Source: CAYURP01 sp964447175
GTDB lineage: Bacteria; Zixibacteria; MSB-5A5; SM23-73-2
NCBI GenBank assembly: GCA_964447175.1
Contig: CAYURP010000003.1
Coordinates: 32,111 to 96,110, forward strand
Reading direction: 5' to 3'
DNA length: 64,000 nt
A model generated the notes under the pieces. The model saw only the letters and a list, made by a program, of their open reading frames with translations. It searched no databases and was not told the origin of the DNA. Below, in pieces: positions 39,577 to 48,486 of this stretch. The number at the start of each line of letters is the position of its first letter. Position 1 is the stretch's first letter. The position numbers were made by a program, and so were the translations under genes.

Positions 39577-40641
39577 CTATGCGTGGCGTTGTTTGAATCT
39601 TTTGACCTGTAGAATTCTGTTTTCAGCTAAAAGATTAGCAGCAGCTGAGGTGGGAAGTTTCTCGGATTCGGAAATCTCTATTACCCTTTTCATTAAATCA
39701 TAGATCCCTTGTGCCTTTTTCAAAGCTCTTTCCGGCTTGTGCCCTTCCAGTTCGTTGACCACATTGATCAATCCACCAGCTCCTATGACAAAGTCCGGTG
39801 CATAAAATATGTTTCTTTTTTGTAGAATTTCACCGTGTTTCTCTTCTGCCAGTTGATTATTTGCTGCGCCCGCTACGATTTTGACTTTAAGTTTCTCCAC
39901 GGTATCGTCATTAATAATCCCTCCCAGGGCGCAGGGTGAAAATACATCCGCTTTCACCTCATAGACCTCATCCGGTGACACTATTTCAGCTTTGAAATCC
40001 TCCCTGGCTTTCTCCGCTTTGGAGGAAACAATATCTGCTACGAAAAGCTTGCACCCGTCCTGATGAAGGACCTGTGCCAGGTACATGCCCACGTTACCTA
40101 ATCCCTGAATAACCACAGATACACCTTTAAGAGATTTTTTGCCCAGAACCTCCTCCACACAGGCCCTAAGCCCGTGTTTAACTCCGATAGCACTCACCGG
40201 CCCAGGATCACCACCACCACCCATAGCTTCGGAAAGCCCGGTAACCCATTTAGTTTCATATCTGACAATCTCCATGTCTTCGACCGTAGTACCCACATCC
40301 TCAGCCGTGATATACCTGCCGTTCAGTCCATTCACGCACTTGCCAAAAGCACGCAAGATCAACTCGTTTTTATCCCTTTCCGGATCACCGATGATCACTC
40401 CTTGCCCTCCGCCAAGATTGATACCAGCAGCCGCAGATTTGTAGGTCATGGCTCTGGACAGGCGCAAAACATCCTCCAGGGCCTTTGCTTCAGACTCGTA
40501 AGGGAACATTCTCACTCCGCCGATGGCAGGCCCCAGGGTTGTGTCATGAATGGCTATTATGGACCTTAAGCCTGAGACCCTGTCAGAGCAAAACACTACC
40601 TGCTCATGGTGATCCTGAGCCAGGGAACTGAATACCTCCAT
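39577..40641 (-). CDS. Leucine/valine dehydrogenase-like protein with Gln at the catalytic Lys position
   Basis: A 354-residue member of the Leu/Val/Phe dehydrogenase family, NAD-dependent oxidative deaminases. The N-terminal domain has GPAIGGVRMFPY and the region MTYKSAAAG-INLGGGQ. Lys68 (substrate carboxylate) is kept, but position 80, the catalytic lysine of Lysinibacillus leucine dehydrogenase, is Gln (codon CAA). The NAD domain has VVIQGLGNVGMYLAQ (GxGxxG) and GAANNQL. With the general acid/base missing, normal deaminase activity is doubtful. The ATG and ribosome-binding region lie at the end of a heptanucleotide repeat. Context: between butyrate kinase and crotonase. Confidence 0.9.
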   Translation of the reverse strand: MEVFSSLAQDHHEQVVFCSDRVSGLRSIIAIHDTTLGPAIGGVRMFPYESEAKALEDVLRLSRAMTYKSAAAGINLGGGQGVIIGDPERDKNELILRAFGKCVNGLNGRYITAEDVGTTVEDMEIVRYETKWVTGLSEAMGGGGDPGPVSAIGVKHGLRACVEEVLGKKSLKGVSVVIQGLGNVGMYLAQVLHQDGCKLFVADIVSSKAEKAREDFKAEIVSPDEVYEVKADVFSPCALGGIINDDTVEKLKVKIVAGAANNQLAEEKHGEILQKRNIFYAPDFVIGAGGLINVVNELEGHKPERALKKAQGIYDLMKRVIEISESEKLPTSAAANLLAENRILQVKRFKQRHA

Positions 40642-40700
40642 ACTCTCTACTCTCCACTTCTTACTCTTAACTCTCTACTCTTAACTCTCTACTCTTAACT
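40638..40700. repeat. Heptanucleotide tandem repeat (ACTCTCT/ACTCTTA-type)
   Basis: Imperfect units of 7 nt fill the whole spacer between the leucine-dehydrogenase-like and crotonase genes. On the transcribed strand it is purine-rich (AGAGTTA, AGAGTAG), supplies the TAA stop of the crotonase gene (40695-40697) and abuts the ATG at 40641. Confidence 0.8.
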
Positions 40701-41468
40701 CCATTTTGGTTTTCTTTTCTCCAGAAAGGCGTTCATCCCCTCTTTAGCTTCACCAGAACCAAAACATTCACCGAAAGCTTCTACCTCAAAGGAAGATCCG
40801 GTATCGAAATCCGATCGACTCCCTCTATGAATAACCCTTTTTGCCAATTTAATTGCCAGAGGTCCTTTGGTTGTAATTTTCTTTGCCATCTCCAGCACGA
40901 AATCCATAAGCTTATCCGCTGGGACCACCTGGTTGACCAGTCCCATAGATAGGGCTGTTTGAGCATCGATCAAGTTTCCCGTGAATATCAATTCTTTAGC
41001 TTTAGCTGTTCCCACCAGTCTTAGAAGCCTTTGAGTTCCTGCAAAGCCTGGTATTATTCCCAGATTCACCTCGGGCTGGCCAAATTTGGCAGTATCCGAT
41101 GCAATCCTGATATCACAGGCCATAGCTAATTCACACCCGCCACCCAAAGCAAATCCATTGACTGCAGCTATGATCGGCTTCTCCTGAGACTCTATGAAGG
41201 AAAACACTTTATGTCCCCTTCTGGAGAAATCCATTGCCTCTTCTTTGTTCATATCCTTCATTTCGGAGATGTCAGCTCCAGCCACAAACGCCTTTCCCTC
41301 ACCGGTTAAGATGATTACTCTAACCTCAGGATTCTCCGAAAGCTCGTGTACTGCATCATTCAGCTCCTGAATGGTCTGGCTATTCAAGGCATTCAATGCA
41401 GCAGGACGATTGATCTTTATTATCCCTATTTTATCTTTGGTTTCAACTATAAGATTTTGATATGCCAC
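40695..41468 (-). CDS. Enoyl-CoA hydratase / 3-hydroxybutyryl-CoA dehydratase (crotonase)
   Basis: A 257-residue crotonase with both catalytic glutamates, Glu113 in GGGCELA and Glu133 in GQPEVNLG, and the oxyanion-hole loops FVAGADI and FALGGGC. It hydrates a 2-enoyl-CoA to the 3-hydroxyacyl-CoA. IIPGFAGTQRLLRLVG is typical of short-chain crotonases (Crt type). In this cluster it would act on tiglyl- or methacrylyl-CoA from isoleucine or valine, or on crotonyl-CoA. It is followed by two acyl-CoA dehydrogenases upstream in the operon. Confidence 0.93.
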   Translation of the reverse strand: MAYQNLIVETKDKIGIIKINRPAALNALNSQTIQELNDAVHELSENPEVRVIILTGEGKAFVAGADISEMKDMNKEEAMDFSRRGHKVFSFIESQEKPIIAAVNGFALGGGCELAMACDIRIASDTAKFGQPEVNLGIIPGFAGTQRLLRLVGTAKAKELIFTGNLIDAQTALSMGLVNQVVPADKLMDFVLEMAKKITTKGPLAIKLAKRVIHRGSRSDFDTGSSFEVEAFGECFGSGEAKEGMNAFLEKRKPKWS

Positions 41469-41519
41469 ATGACCTCCTTTTCCAAAAATTATTGCCGGTT
41501 AAATTGCCGGCTTTTCCAT

Positions 41520-42653
41520 TTACTTTAATATCTCTCTGGCAATTACCAATCTTTGAATCTCCGATGTCCCCTCGCCGATTTCACAAAGTTTTATGTCTCT
41601 GAAATATCTTTCCACCGGGTACTCCCTGAGGTATCCATATCCGCCCAAAATCTGAATAGCCTGGTAGGTAACCCATCTGCCGATCTCCGAAGCATACAAT
41701 TTGGCCATGGCTGATTCCTTAATATATGGCTTTCCCTGATCTTTAAGCTGAGCAGCACTGTAGATCAAATGTCTTGCCGCTTCAATCTGGGTAGCCATAT
41801 CTGACAATTTCCATTGTATTGCCTGGAAGTTCGTAATCGGTTGGTCAAACTGTATTCTTTCCTTAGCGTATTTCAGGCTCTTCTCATATGCACCCTGAGC
41901 GATTCCCAGAGCCATAGCTCCAATGCTTATCCTTCCTCCATCTAAGGTAATCAGGAATTGCTTGAATCCCTCACCCTCTTTTCCTAAAAGATTTTCTTTA
42001 GGCACCTGGACATCCTCAAAATGAAGCTCAGCTGTATCCGAACCCCTGAGCCCCATCTTGTTCTCCTTCTTACCCACCTTAACTCCGGGCATACTCTTTT
42101 CAATAATGAAATTGCTTATCCCCTTGGAGCCTTTGCCCGGATCGGTTCTGGCAGTTATCACCAGTGTTTCCCCAAAGCTGGCATTAGTTATGAAGCACTT
42201 GGAACCATTAATCAGGTAATGATCACCTTTCAAAACTGCAGAAGTTTTGGTTGCTCCAGCATCAGAACCTGCTCCTGGTTCGGTCAGACCAAAAGCTCCC
42301 AGTTTTTCTCCCCGGGCTAAGGGAGGTACGTACTTTTTTTTCTGCTTTTCATTTCCGAAAAGGAAAAGCGGATACACAGCTAAGGAGTTGTGAGCTGCCA
42401 CAGTGATACCAGTCGATCCGCAAACCCTGGAAAGCTCCTCCACCGTTATGGCATAGGATATCATATCATCACCAGTTCCCCCGTACTCCTGGGGAACCAC
42501 CATTCCCATGATACCCATCTCCCCCAGCTTTTTGATATTCTCATGGGGGAATTCAGCATTTTCATCTATCTGAGCGGAAACCGGCTCGATCTCTGCTTCT
42601 GCAAACTCCCTTATTTTCATTCTAAATTTTTCATGTTTCTCAGAAAGCCACAT
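41520..42653 (-). CDS. Acyl-CoA dehydrogenase (second of a pair)
   Basis: A 377-residue FAD-dependent acyl-CoA dehydrogenase. GLTEPGAGSDAGATKT (about 130-145) and the FAD-contacting ITNASF segment are typical; the C-terminal CEIGEGTSEIQRLVIARE holds the catalytic-Glu region of short/branched-chain members. EGGRISIGAMALGIAQGAYE-like region marks the isovaleryl/short-branched family. It would oxidise isovaleryl-, isobutyryl- or 2-methylbutyryl-CoA, passing electrons to ETF, which is not in the window. It starts 10 nt after the paired gene. Confidence 0.93.
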   Translation of the reverse strand: MWLSEKHEKFRMKIREFAEAEIEPVSAQIDENAEFPHENIKKLGEMGIMGMVVPQEYGGTGDDMISYAITVEELSRVCGSTGITVAAHNSLAVYPLFLFGNEKQKKKYVPPLARGEKLGAFGLTEPGAGSDAGATKTSAVLKGDHYLINGSKCFITNASFGETLVITARTDPGKGSKGISNFIIEKSMPGVKVGKKENKMGLRGSDTAELHFEDVQVPKENLLGKEGEGFKQFLITLDGGRISIGAMALGIAQGAYEKSLKYAKERIQFDQPITNFQAIQWKLSDMATQIEAARHLIYSAAQLKDQGKPYIKESAMAKLYASEIGRWVTYQAIQILGGYGYLREYPVERYFRDIKLCEIGEGTSEIQRLVIAREILK

Positions 42654-42663
42654 CTTTTCGCTC

Positions 42664-43803
42664 CTATTTCAACAGATCCCGTGAGATCACGATTCTTTGC
42701 ACCTCGGATGTTCCCTCGTAGATCTCGGTAACCCGGGCATCCCGGAAGTATCTTTCCACCGCGTACTCCTTCATATAGCCGTAGCCTCCGTGGATCTGAA
42801 CAGCTTCATTCACCACCCAGTTAGCCACCTCTGAGGCATAAAGCTTGGCCATGGATGCCTCCCGGGTGCATTTGACATTTTTGTCGTGAAGATAAGCGGC
42901 CCGATAGACTAAAAGCCTGGCTGCATCAATCTTGGTTGCCATATCAGCCAGCTTGAATTGTATCCCCTGGAAATTACATATGGGCTGACCAAACTGCACC
43001 CTTTCCTTGGAGTATTTCACCGCCTCATCCAGAGCAGCCTGAGCAATGCCCAATGCTTGAGCACCCACTGCTGTTCTGCTCGGTTCTAAAAGAGTCAAAG
43101 CCAATTTAAATCCTTTGTTCTCTTCACCCAAAAGGTTATCTTTGGGAACCTGGCAATTCTCAAAGGAGAGCTCCCTGGTATCCGATCCTCTGATACCCAT
43201 CTTTTTCTCTTTGAGGCCCACATTGAAACCTTCAAATCCTTTCTCTATTATCAGGCAGGAAATCCCTCTTGATTTTGCTTCAGGATTGGTCAGAACGAAC
43301 AAAATAACCACATCAGCTATGCCCGCATTGGTAACAAAAGTTTTTGTCCCATTCACTACATAATGATCACCTTTTAAAACGGCGGTGGTTTTCAGGCTCC
43401 CAGCATCAGTTCCCGCTGTGGGCTCGGTCAAGGAATACGCTCCGAAAAGCTCACCTTTAGCCAGTCGAGGTAAATACTTTTTCTTCTGCTTCTCAGTTCC
43501 GAAACGATATATGGCATCGCAGACCAAGGAATTATGAACCGAGATAGAAATTTCCAGAGCAGCGCAAGCTTTGGCAAACTCCTCCATAACCAGAATGTAG
43601 CATAGAAAATCCATTCCCGAGCCACCATACTCCTCCGGCAGCATCATCCCCAAATATCCTAATTCACTAAGCTCCGTGTAGATTTCTTTGGGGATTTCCT
43701 CTTTTTCGTCGAATTCCTGGGCTAAGGGAGCCAATCTTTCAGAGGCGAACTCCCGAGCTGCTTCCTGGAACATCCTCTGATCCTCATTTAGCTCAAATTC
43801 CAT
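42664..43803 (-). CDS. Acyl-CoA dehydrogenase (first of a pair)
   Basis: A 379-residue paralogue of the neighbouring acyl-CoA dehydrogenase. SLTEPTAGTDAGSLKT and FVTNAGIADV are family motifs, and TEIYEGTSEVQRIVISRDLL holds the Glu used as base in short-chain members. Two diverged dehydrogenases in tandem fit a division of labour between branched-chain acyl-CoAs. A 259-nt spacer without a recognisable gene separates it from the thiolase gene upstream. Confidence 0.93.
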   Translation of the reverse strand: MEFELNEDQRMFQEAAREFASERLAPLAQEFDEKEEIPKEIYTELSELGYLGMMLPEEYGGSGMDFLCYILVMEEFAKACAALEISISVHNSLVCDAIYRFGTEKQKKKYLPRLAKGELFGAYSLTEPTAGTDAGSLKTTAVLKGDHYVVNGTKTFVTNAGIADVVILFVLTNPEAKSRGISCLIIEKGFEGFNVGLKEKKMGIRGSDTRELSFENCQVPKDNLLGEENKGFKLALTLLEPSRTAVGAQALGIAQAALDEAVKYSKERVQFGQPICNFQGIQFKLADMATKIDAARLLVYRAAYLHDKNVKCTREASMAKLYASEVANWVVNEAVQIHGGYGYMKEYAVERYFRDARVTEIYEGTSEVQRIVISRDLLK

Positions 43804-44062
43804 AACTCCTCCGAATTTTGTTTTTTATCTAAACTTAAATTCTATTAACCAGACAAAATTATGATACCTTCGCTCAAGAGCCTGAGGCCAAGACCAAAAA
43901 TACACATGCTTGTTTCTCAAAGCCTTGATATCCGGACAAGTGACGGCAGTCGATTTCCTGCAACGCGAGGTGAAGTGTCAAAAATGGTGATCCGGGCAGG
44001 TTGAACCCTTACCCCGGCGCACCGGAGTTTCAGGTAACCGTAAGAACGAAAAATCCAGGTTT

Positions 44063-45310
44063 CTAATCAGCCTTTTTGAAAATCATGCAAGTAACAGTAC
44101 GGTCATTTCCGCCCATGCTGATCAAAAGACCATAAGGTCTTTCCGGAGTAATCTGGACCTGGCAGTCACCAGCTTTTCCGGTAAACTGGTGGACCAGATC
44201 CACAGCCTGCCTTACTCCGGTTCCGCCGGTATAGTGTCCGAAACCGACCAGACCACCGGTGGGGTTAACCGGAATCTCAGAATCGGGCTTGGTCCCGCCA
44301 TCTGCCACAAATCCCGCTGCCTTCCCATATTCAGCAAAGCCAGCAGCTTCCAGATGGAGCAGACCACCGATAGTGAAGCAATCATGAACCTCCGCTATAC
44401 CTATATCCTTTGGTGAAAGTCCGCTCATTTCATAAGCTTTCTGGCAGGAGCTGTGAGTGGTGGTCAGTCTGGTGTAATCCTCCGGGAATTTTGTTACATC
44501 AGCCTGAGATTGGCCCCAGCTTACCACTTCCGCTGCATCTTTCTTATCGATTCCAATTTTATCCAGACCCTCCTCAGAAGCGAAAATGAGTGCAGAAGCT
44601 CCATCGGAAACCTTGGAACAATCATAAACATTGAGATGATCCACAAAAACCTTGGGATTGGGGGGAGTCATACCGGTAGCAAAAAGATCCTCTATGCTGT
44701 TATGATATTCCTGAGCTTTGGGATTCTTCCGGGCGTTCTCAATTGCCCGAACATACCAGGTGGCCATTCCCTTTCTCATATAATCGTATCCGAATTTCTC
44801 GTAACAAGCTCCGGCCCGATCCGAGAATTGACCCGGGAAGAAGTAGGCATGTCCGTTCTTGCGCTGGGACATATAGTGTCCCGCACCGCCCAGAATGTCT
44901 GCTCCATAAATCGCCTTGAAGGTGTTCTGCACCTCTACTCCAATACACAGAACCACATCCGCTACATCCGAAAGAATAGTTTTAATCGAGGTGTAAAGAG
45001 CCAGACCACCCGATCCGCATGCTCCCTCCACCCTGGTGCACGGCTTGTACTCCAGAGAAGGGTGAATGGTGGGAATGAATCCGGGCAGATTGCCCTGGCG
45101 GTTGAATCTGGCCGCCATGAAATTGCCAATAACTCCCTCATCGATATTATTCACGTCATTAATCTGAGCGATTACCCCTTTGCCTGCCTCTTCTATATAC
45201 TGCTCCAGGCCCGGTCGGGGTTTTTTAGGATGAAACTCTTTTCTGCCTGAGCCAAAGGAAACCGTATTATAGCCAGCGGCGGCATAGACCTTTTTTCTGT
45301 ACTTGATCAT
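44063..45310 (-). CDS. Thiolase-family protein (SCP2/SCPx type, atypical C-terminus)
   Basis: A 415-residue thiolase-fold protein of the SCP-x group. Nucleophile Cys98 lies in VEGACGSGGLAL. The histidine loop is VHDCFTIG, as in lipid-transfer-type thiolases. The usual GHPVGATG is GFGHYTGGTGVRQ, keeping the histidine but changing the rest. The protein is probably a 3-ketoacyl-CoA thiolase acting after the 3-hydroxyacyl-CoA dehydrogenase encoded 23 nt upstream. GGAGGTATCCAA precedes the ATG. Confidence 0.85.
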   Translation of the reverse strand: MIKYRKKVYAAAGYNTVSFGSGRKEFHPKKPRPGLEQYIEEAGKGVIAQINDVNNIDEGVIGNFMAARFNRQGNLPGFIPTIHPSLEYKPCTRVEGACGSGGLALYTSIKTILSDVADVVLCIGVEVQNTFKAIYGADILGGAGHYMSQRKNGHAYFFPGQFSDRAGACYEKFGYDYMRKGMATWYVRAIENARKNPKAQEYHNSIEDLFATGMTPPNPKVFVDHLNVYDCSKVSDGASALIFASEEGLDKIGIDKKDAAEVVSWGQSQADVTKFPEDYTRLTTTHSSCQKAYEMSGLSPKDIGIAEVHDCFTIGGLLHLEAAGFAEYGKAAGFVADGGTKPDSEIPVNPTGGLVGFGHYTGGTGVRQAVDLVHQFTGKAGDCQVQITPERPYGLLISMGGNDRTVTCMIFKKAD

Positions 45311-45333
45311 TTGGATACCTCCGTTATTTTATG

Positions 45334-46674
45334 TTAAACATAATCGTTTATTGGACCATAAAGGTGATAAAAGCCGTTCAGTAAAACCGCATTCACATCC
45401 TCTGCTGATTTAGCCACCTTGGTATCAACTAATTTCTGACCAATATCCTTTGAATTTTTCAAATAAGCTTTTGCCAGTTTCGCTCCCAGTGTAATAGAAC
45501 CGTTTAGATTCTTAAAATACATCGACAGTTTCTCATCCTTCTTGGAATCCATCAGTATTGCTCTCCAGGGATTAAATCCCTGGGGATATTGTCCCAGCTT
45601 TTTGTCCAGCTCTCCGGTCCAGCCCTGGGGATCGAACATCTTATATTTTCCAGAATCTAAATCGAAGACGCCAGCAGGTCTCCCCTTCTCGTATTTAAGG
45701 AATCCGTCCTTCTGTGAACCGTCAGCACGCTGTCCTCCCAGAACTTTCTTCTCCATCATCTTATCCAGCAAATCATCTGTCAGCTTTTCGTCCTTTATAT
45801 ATCCGCTCACAGTCCGGGATATGCAGTGATAAACATCAACCCCAACATAATCGATCAGTTGAAAGATACCCATGGGTCTGACCAGAAGGTCCTGGCTTAT
45901 CTTGTTCATTATGTATATCCCACCAGGCAAAGTATAATCCTTGGCCAGCTTCTTAGCCTCATCTATGGCATACAACCCATCTCTCAGGAAATGACCATTA
46001 CCTATGAACCCGGCAATGTCATAGGAGGGTACAATCTTTTTCCTCAACCTTTTGGCTAACTCATTGGAGAAATCTTTTAACTCCTGGGTAGTTTTGTCAG
46101 CCGAAATCAACTCAGCCAGCCTCTGCACCACAGGGGGGTTATAGAAATGGAATCCGATTATCCTCCCGCCTAAATTGGCTTCTTGGTTCAAAACGTGAAT
46201 GGGAATTGAGGAGGTGTTGGTAAGATAGATGGTATCTTTTTTGCAGATCCCATCCAGCTTTTTGAGAACGTTCACCTTAATATCCTTATCCTCAATTATA
46301 GCCTCGAAGATCACGTGAGAGTCTTTAACCATATTAAGATCGGTCCCCATTCTGACCAGGGAGAGCGAGTCATCCACAAATGCGGGAATGATGTCGAAGT
46401 TTTCCACCAGATCATCCCTGTCTTTATACAGTTCCCGAAGCATAACGCAGGACTTCTCCCCGATCTTGGTCAATTGGGACCTGAGATAGCCTAAAAGACC
46501 GTCTAATGCATCCTCGTTCACGTCAATAAGGTTCAAGCGGTATCTCTGATCTTTGTTTTGCGGATTGAGTTTCGATTTGGCCATCTCTCCTGCCATCAAA
46601 AGGGCAATACCCGAACCCATCTTCCCGGCGGCCCCGATGATTGTGACATTTCTTATTCTTTCATCGAAATTCAT
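45334..46674 (-). CDS. 3-hydroxyacyl-CoA dehydrogenase
   Basis: A 446-residue NAD-dependent 3-hydroxyacyl-CoA dehydrogenase. The dinucleotide loop is IIGAAGKMGSGIALL (GxxGxxG), Ser and His of the active site lie in TNTSSIPIHVL and IGFHFYNPP. It is longer than the 280-residue bacterial enzyme because of a second C-terminal domain (about 300-446), similar to larger FadB-like or SCP-related members. It oxidises the product of the crotonase to a 3-ketoacyl-CoA for the thiolase next door. GGAGGTTAATCT precedes the ATG. Confidence 0.9.
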   Translation of the reverse strand: MNFDERIRNVTIIGAAGKMGSGIALLMAGEMAKSKLNPQNKDQRYRLNLIDVNEDALDGLLGYLRSQLTKIGEKSCVMLRELYKDRDDLVENFDIIPAFVDDSLSLVRMGTDLNMVKDSHVIFEAIIEDKDIKVNVLKKLDGICKKDTIYLTNTSSIPIHVLNQEANLGGRIIGFHFYNPPVVQRLAELISADKTTQELKDFSNELAKRLRKKIVPSYDIAGFIGNGHFLRDGLYAIDEAKKLAKDYTLPGGIYIMNKISQDLLVRPMGIFQLIDYVGVDVYHCISRTVSGYIKDEKLTDDLLDKMMEKKVLGGQRADGSQKDGFLKYEKGRPAGVFDLDSGKYKMFDPQGWTGELDKKLGQYPQGFNPWRAILMDSKKDEKLSMYFKNLNGSITLGAKLAKAYLKNSKDIGQKLVDTKVAKSAEDVNAVLLNGFYHLYGPINDYV

Positions 46675-46902
46675 AGATTAACCTCCATAAGTAGTTGTAC
46701 AATTTTATACGGATACTAATACTTTTTCATTTTTAAACCACTGCTTTCATATTCCAATTATTCAGATAACTTGAGATTAGACCTCATTTAAGTTCGCATA
46801 AGTTTGAGAAATTTTTCACAAACTAAATCAAAAAAAATTTCTCCTCTATAGATTCTTATTATAATATATAATTGACTTTTTCACAACAAAAAACTGGGTT
46901 TT

Positions 46903-46950
46903 CTATTCTTTTTTGTTATCAGGTATCTCCAATTCAATTAATGAATCCTC
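46903..46950 (-). pseudogene. Duplicated 3' end of the biotin carboxyl carrier gene
   Basis: The minus strand encodes EDSLIELEIPDNKKE and a stop, nearly identical to the last 15 residues of the biotin-carrier protein encoded at 48487-49005 (EDSLIELEIPEDKKV). Similarity continues about 40 nt past the stop in both copies. The fragment is fused out of frame to the RNase H pseudogene and marks one end of a 1.6-kb segment between the two copies. Confidence 0.75.
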
Positions 46951-47399
46951 CTCACCTTTGGAATTCCAACCTCATAAGATCTATCAATAGCCTGTTTTGT
47001 ATACATGTCCGCTCGTCTAATTCTTTGATTTACGCTCAGTGTATGTACAAAATACACTTTTCGGAATAGAATGGTAAGCCTAATCACTTCAGAGTACAAA
47101 GGCTCCATTCGTTTAGTTTTTATCCTATAGTTCTTATTAATCTGCTCGATTACTGGTTCGCTATCCGAATGGATTATTATAATGCTCCTACTATATCACT
47201 AAGCAAACTTGAGACCTCTTATTATAGCAAAATATTCTGCCTCTGCATTAGTTTTATGACCTATAAATTCCTCACTTAAGTCTATTAAACGTCCTTTTGG
47301 ATCATAGATCACTCCTTCAATGCTTGCGGGTCCAGGATTCCTACTCGCATCACCATCCAAGTAAATATAAAGTTTTTTCTGGTTTTCTACTTACTGCAT
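46938..47399 (-). pseudogene. RNase HI-like (RVT_3) pseudogene with in-frame stops
   Basis: One uninterrupted frame of 154 codons reads as RNase H type I: YIYLDGDASRNPGPA, TNAEAEYFAIIRGLKFA, two consecutive stops (TAG TGA), then IIIIHSDSEPVIEQINKNYR and RIRRAD. A third stop (TAA) is codon 3 after the presumptive ATG at 47399. No frameshift is needed. All four acidic catalytic positions (Asp in LDGD, Glu in AEAEY, Asp in HSDSE, Asp in RRAD) remain, so inactivation by nonsense changes seems recent. Its last codons overlap the copied biotin-carrier end. Confidence 0.75.
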
Positions 47400-47503
47400 T
47401 TTAAACGTACACCGTCCAAAAGGGTTATTTTAATTACTTTAAAGATAAACAACTACTACAAAGGTGACTAAAGCTAATTTTTTCACACCTATTTACTGTT
47501 CCA

Positions 47504-48289
47504 CTATTTTGTGGGACGTACTTCATACTTGTTTGTTTGTGTTTCCTCCTGCTCAATCTGGAGATTATTAATTATTGCTTTAATAGTTTCGATAGTCCAG
47601 CCAGTTCCCTGTATAATCTCATGTCCGATTTTTTCTATCATTTTTTCCAAAAACTTTTTATCTTCCGTAGTAAGTGAATCTCCTTGTGAAAATTTCTGTT
47701 CGATGAAGCCCATCCTTTTTAATTCCTGTTTAGTAACATAGACTGGATGAGGTAACTTTGCTGTTTGATATATAGGAAGAGGATTTATCTTGACTGGAGT
47801 AGTTACACTTGGATATTTTACATACGAATATTCAATTTTTGTAGCCAATTGCGCATACTTCACAATAATAGGTTCATGGATCTCAATTTTGGGATAGTAC
47901 CTTCTTATTTCGAACTTTTTTGGTTCAATTATTATTGTCTGCAATTCTAATAATCTTTGTTGAAGTTCTGTCGCGAGCTCTATTCTATTAAGTTCTTCTA
48001 TAATGATGGTCGTGTCAACCGGAACTGGTAAAATAGCCTTCGTTGATCTTGTAAACAAAGTCTCTCTCTGTAAAACTGTGGTAATAATAATAATTATGCC
48101 GAATAAACTTATAAGCAAACCTGGTGAAGCATTCATCAGTTTTGCTTTTATTCCCTTTCCCTCAACGGATAAATCTGATTTTTCGAGAAATCGCCTGTAA
48201 ATCATCCTAGAGCCGATCCAAATACATACTAGGGCAATGGCCATTGCAATGATTTTTTGAACACTCCGATCAATTACGAATTCACTCAT
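47504..48289 (-). CDS. Membrane protein of unknown function
   Basis: A 261-residue protein with two N-terminal TM helices (about 11-30 and 55-73) separated by a basic loop, then a long, mostly beta-prone and Ile/Pro-rich domain (about 85-190), and a helical C-terminus rich in Lys and Glu. I do not recognise a family. GGGAGGTAGAC precedes the ATG, a convincing start. It lies in the 1.6-kb segment bounded by two copies of the biotin-carrier 3' end, so it appears to be a later insertion in the catabolic operon. Confidence 0.7.
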   Translation of the reverse strand: MSEFVIDRSVQKIIAMAIALVCIWIGSRMIYRRFLEKSDLSVEGKGIKAKLMNASPGLLISLFGIIIIITTVLQRETLFTRSTKAILPVPVDTTIIIEELNRIELATELQQRLLELQTIIIEPKKFEIRRYYPKIEIHEPIIVKYAQLATKIEYSYVKYPSVTTPVKINPLPIYQTAKLPHPVYVTKQELKRMGFIEQKFSQGDSLTTEDKKFLEKMIEKIGHEIIQGTGWTIETIKAIINNLQIEQEETQTNKYEVRPTK

Positions 48290-48486
48290 GTCTACCTCCC
48301 TTTACTTTTTATATTCTCTTTAGAGTAGTCAACTCTAATATCATAACATAAGATGTTCAGAGATCTTTTTATTCAATTCTCCTTTCCCGTATTAAACGTT
48401 TTCGAGCACGCTCACCAACAATCGAATGCCTTTGAAAGATTATTGTAACACATAACTGACTTTTCAAAAAACAAAGTGAAATTCTT

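Noticed and set aside
43804..44062. Possible gene remnant between acyl-CoA dehydrogenase and thiolase
   Set aside because: Read on both strands; no frame with family motifs and no repeat found. It remains unexplained spacer.
47164..47205. Programmed stop-codon read-through in the RNase H frame
   Set aside because: Two adjacent different stops (TAG TGA) and a third stop near the start make recoding implausible; pseudogene is simpler.
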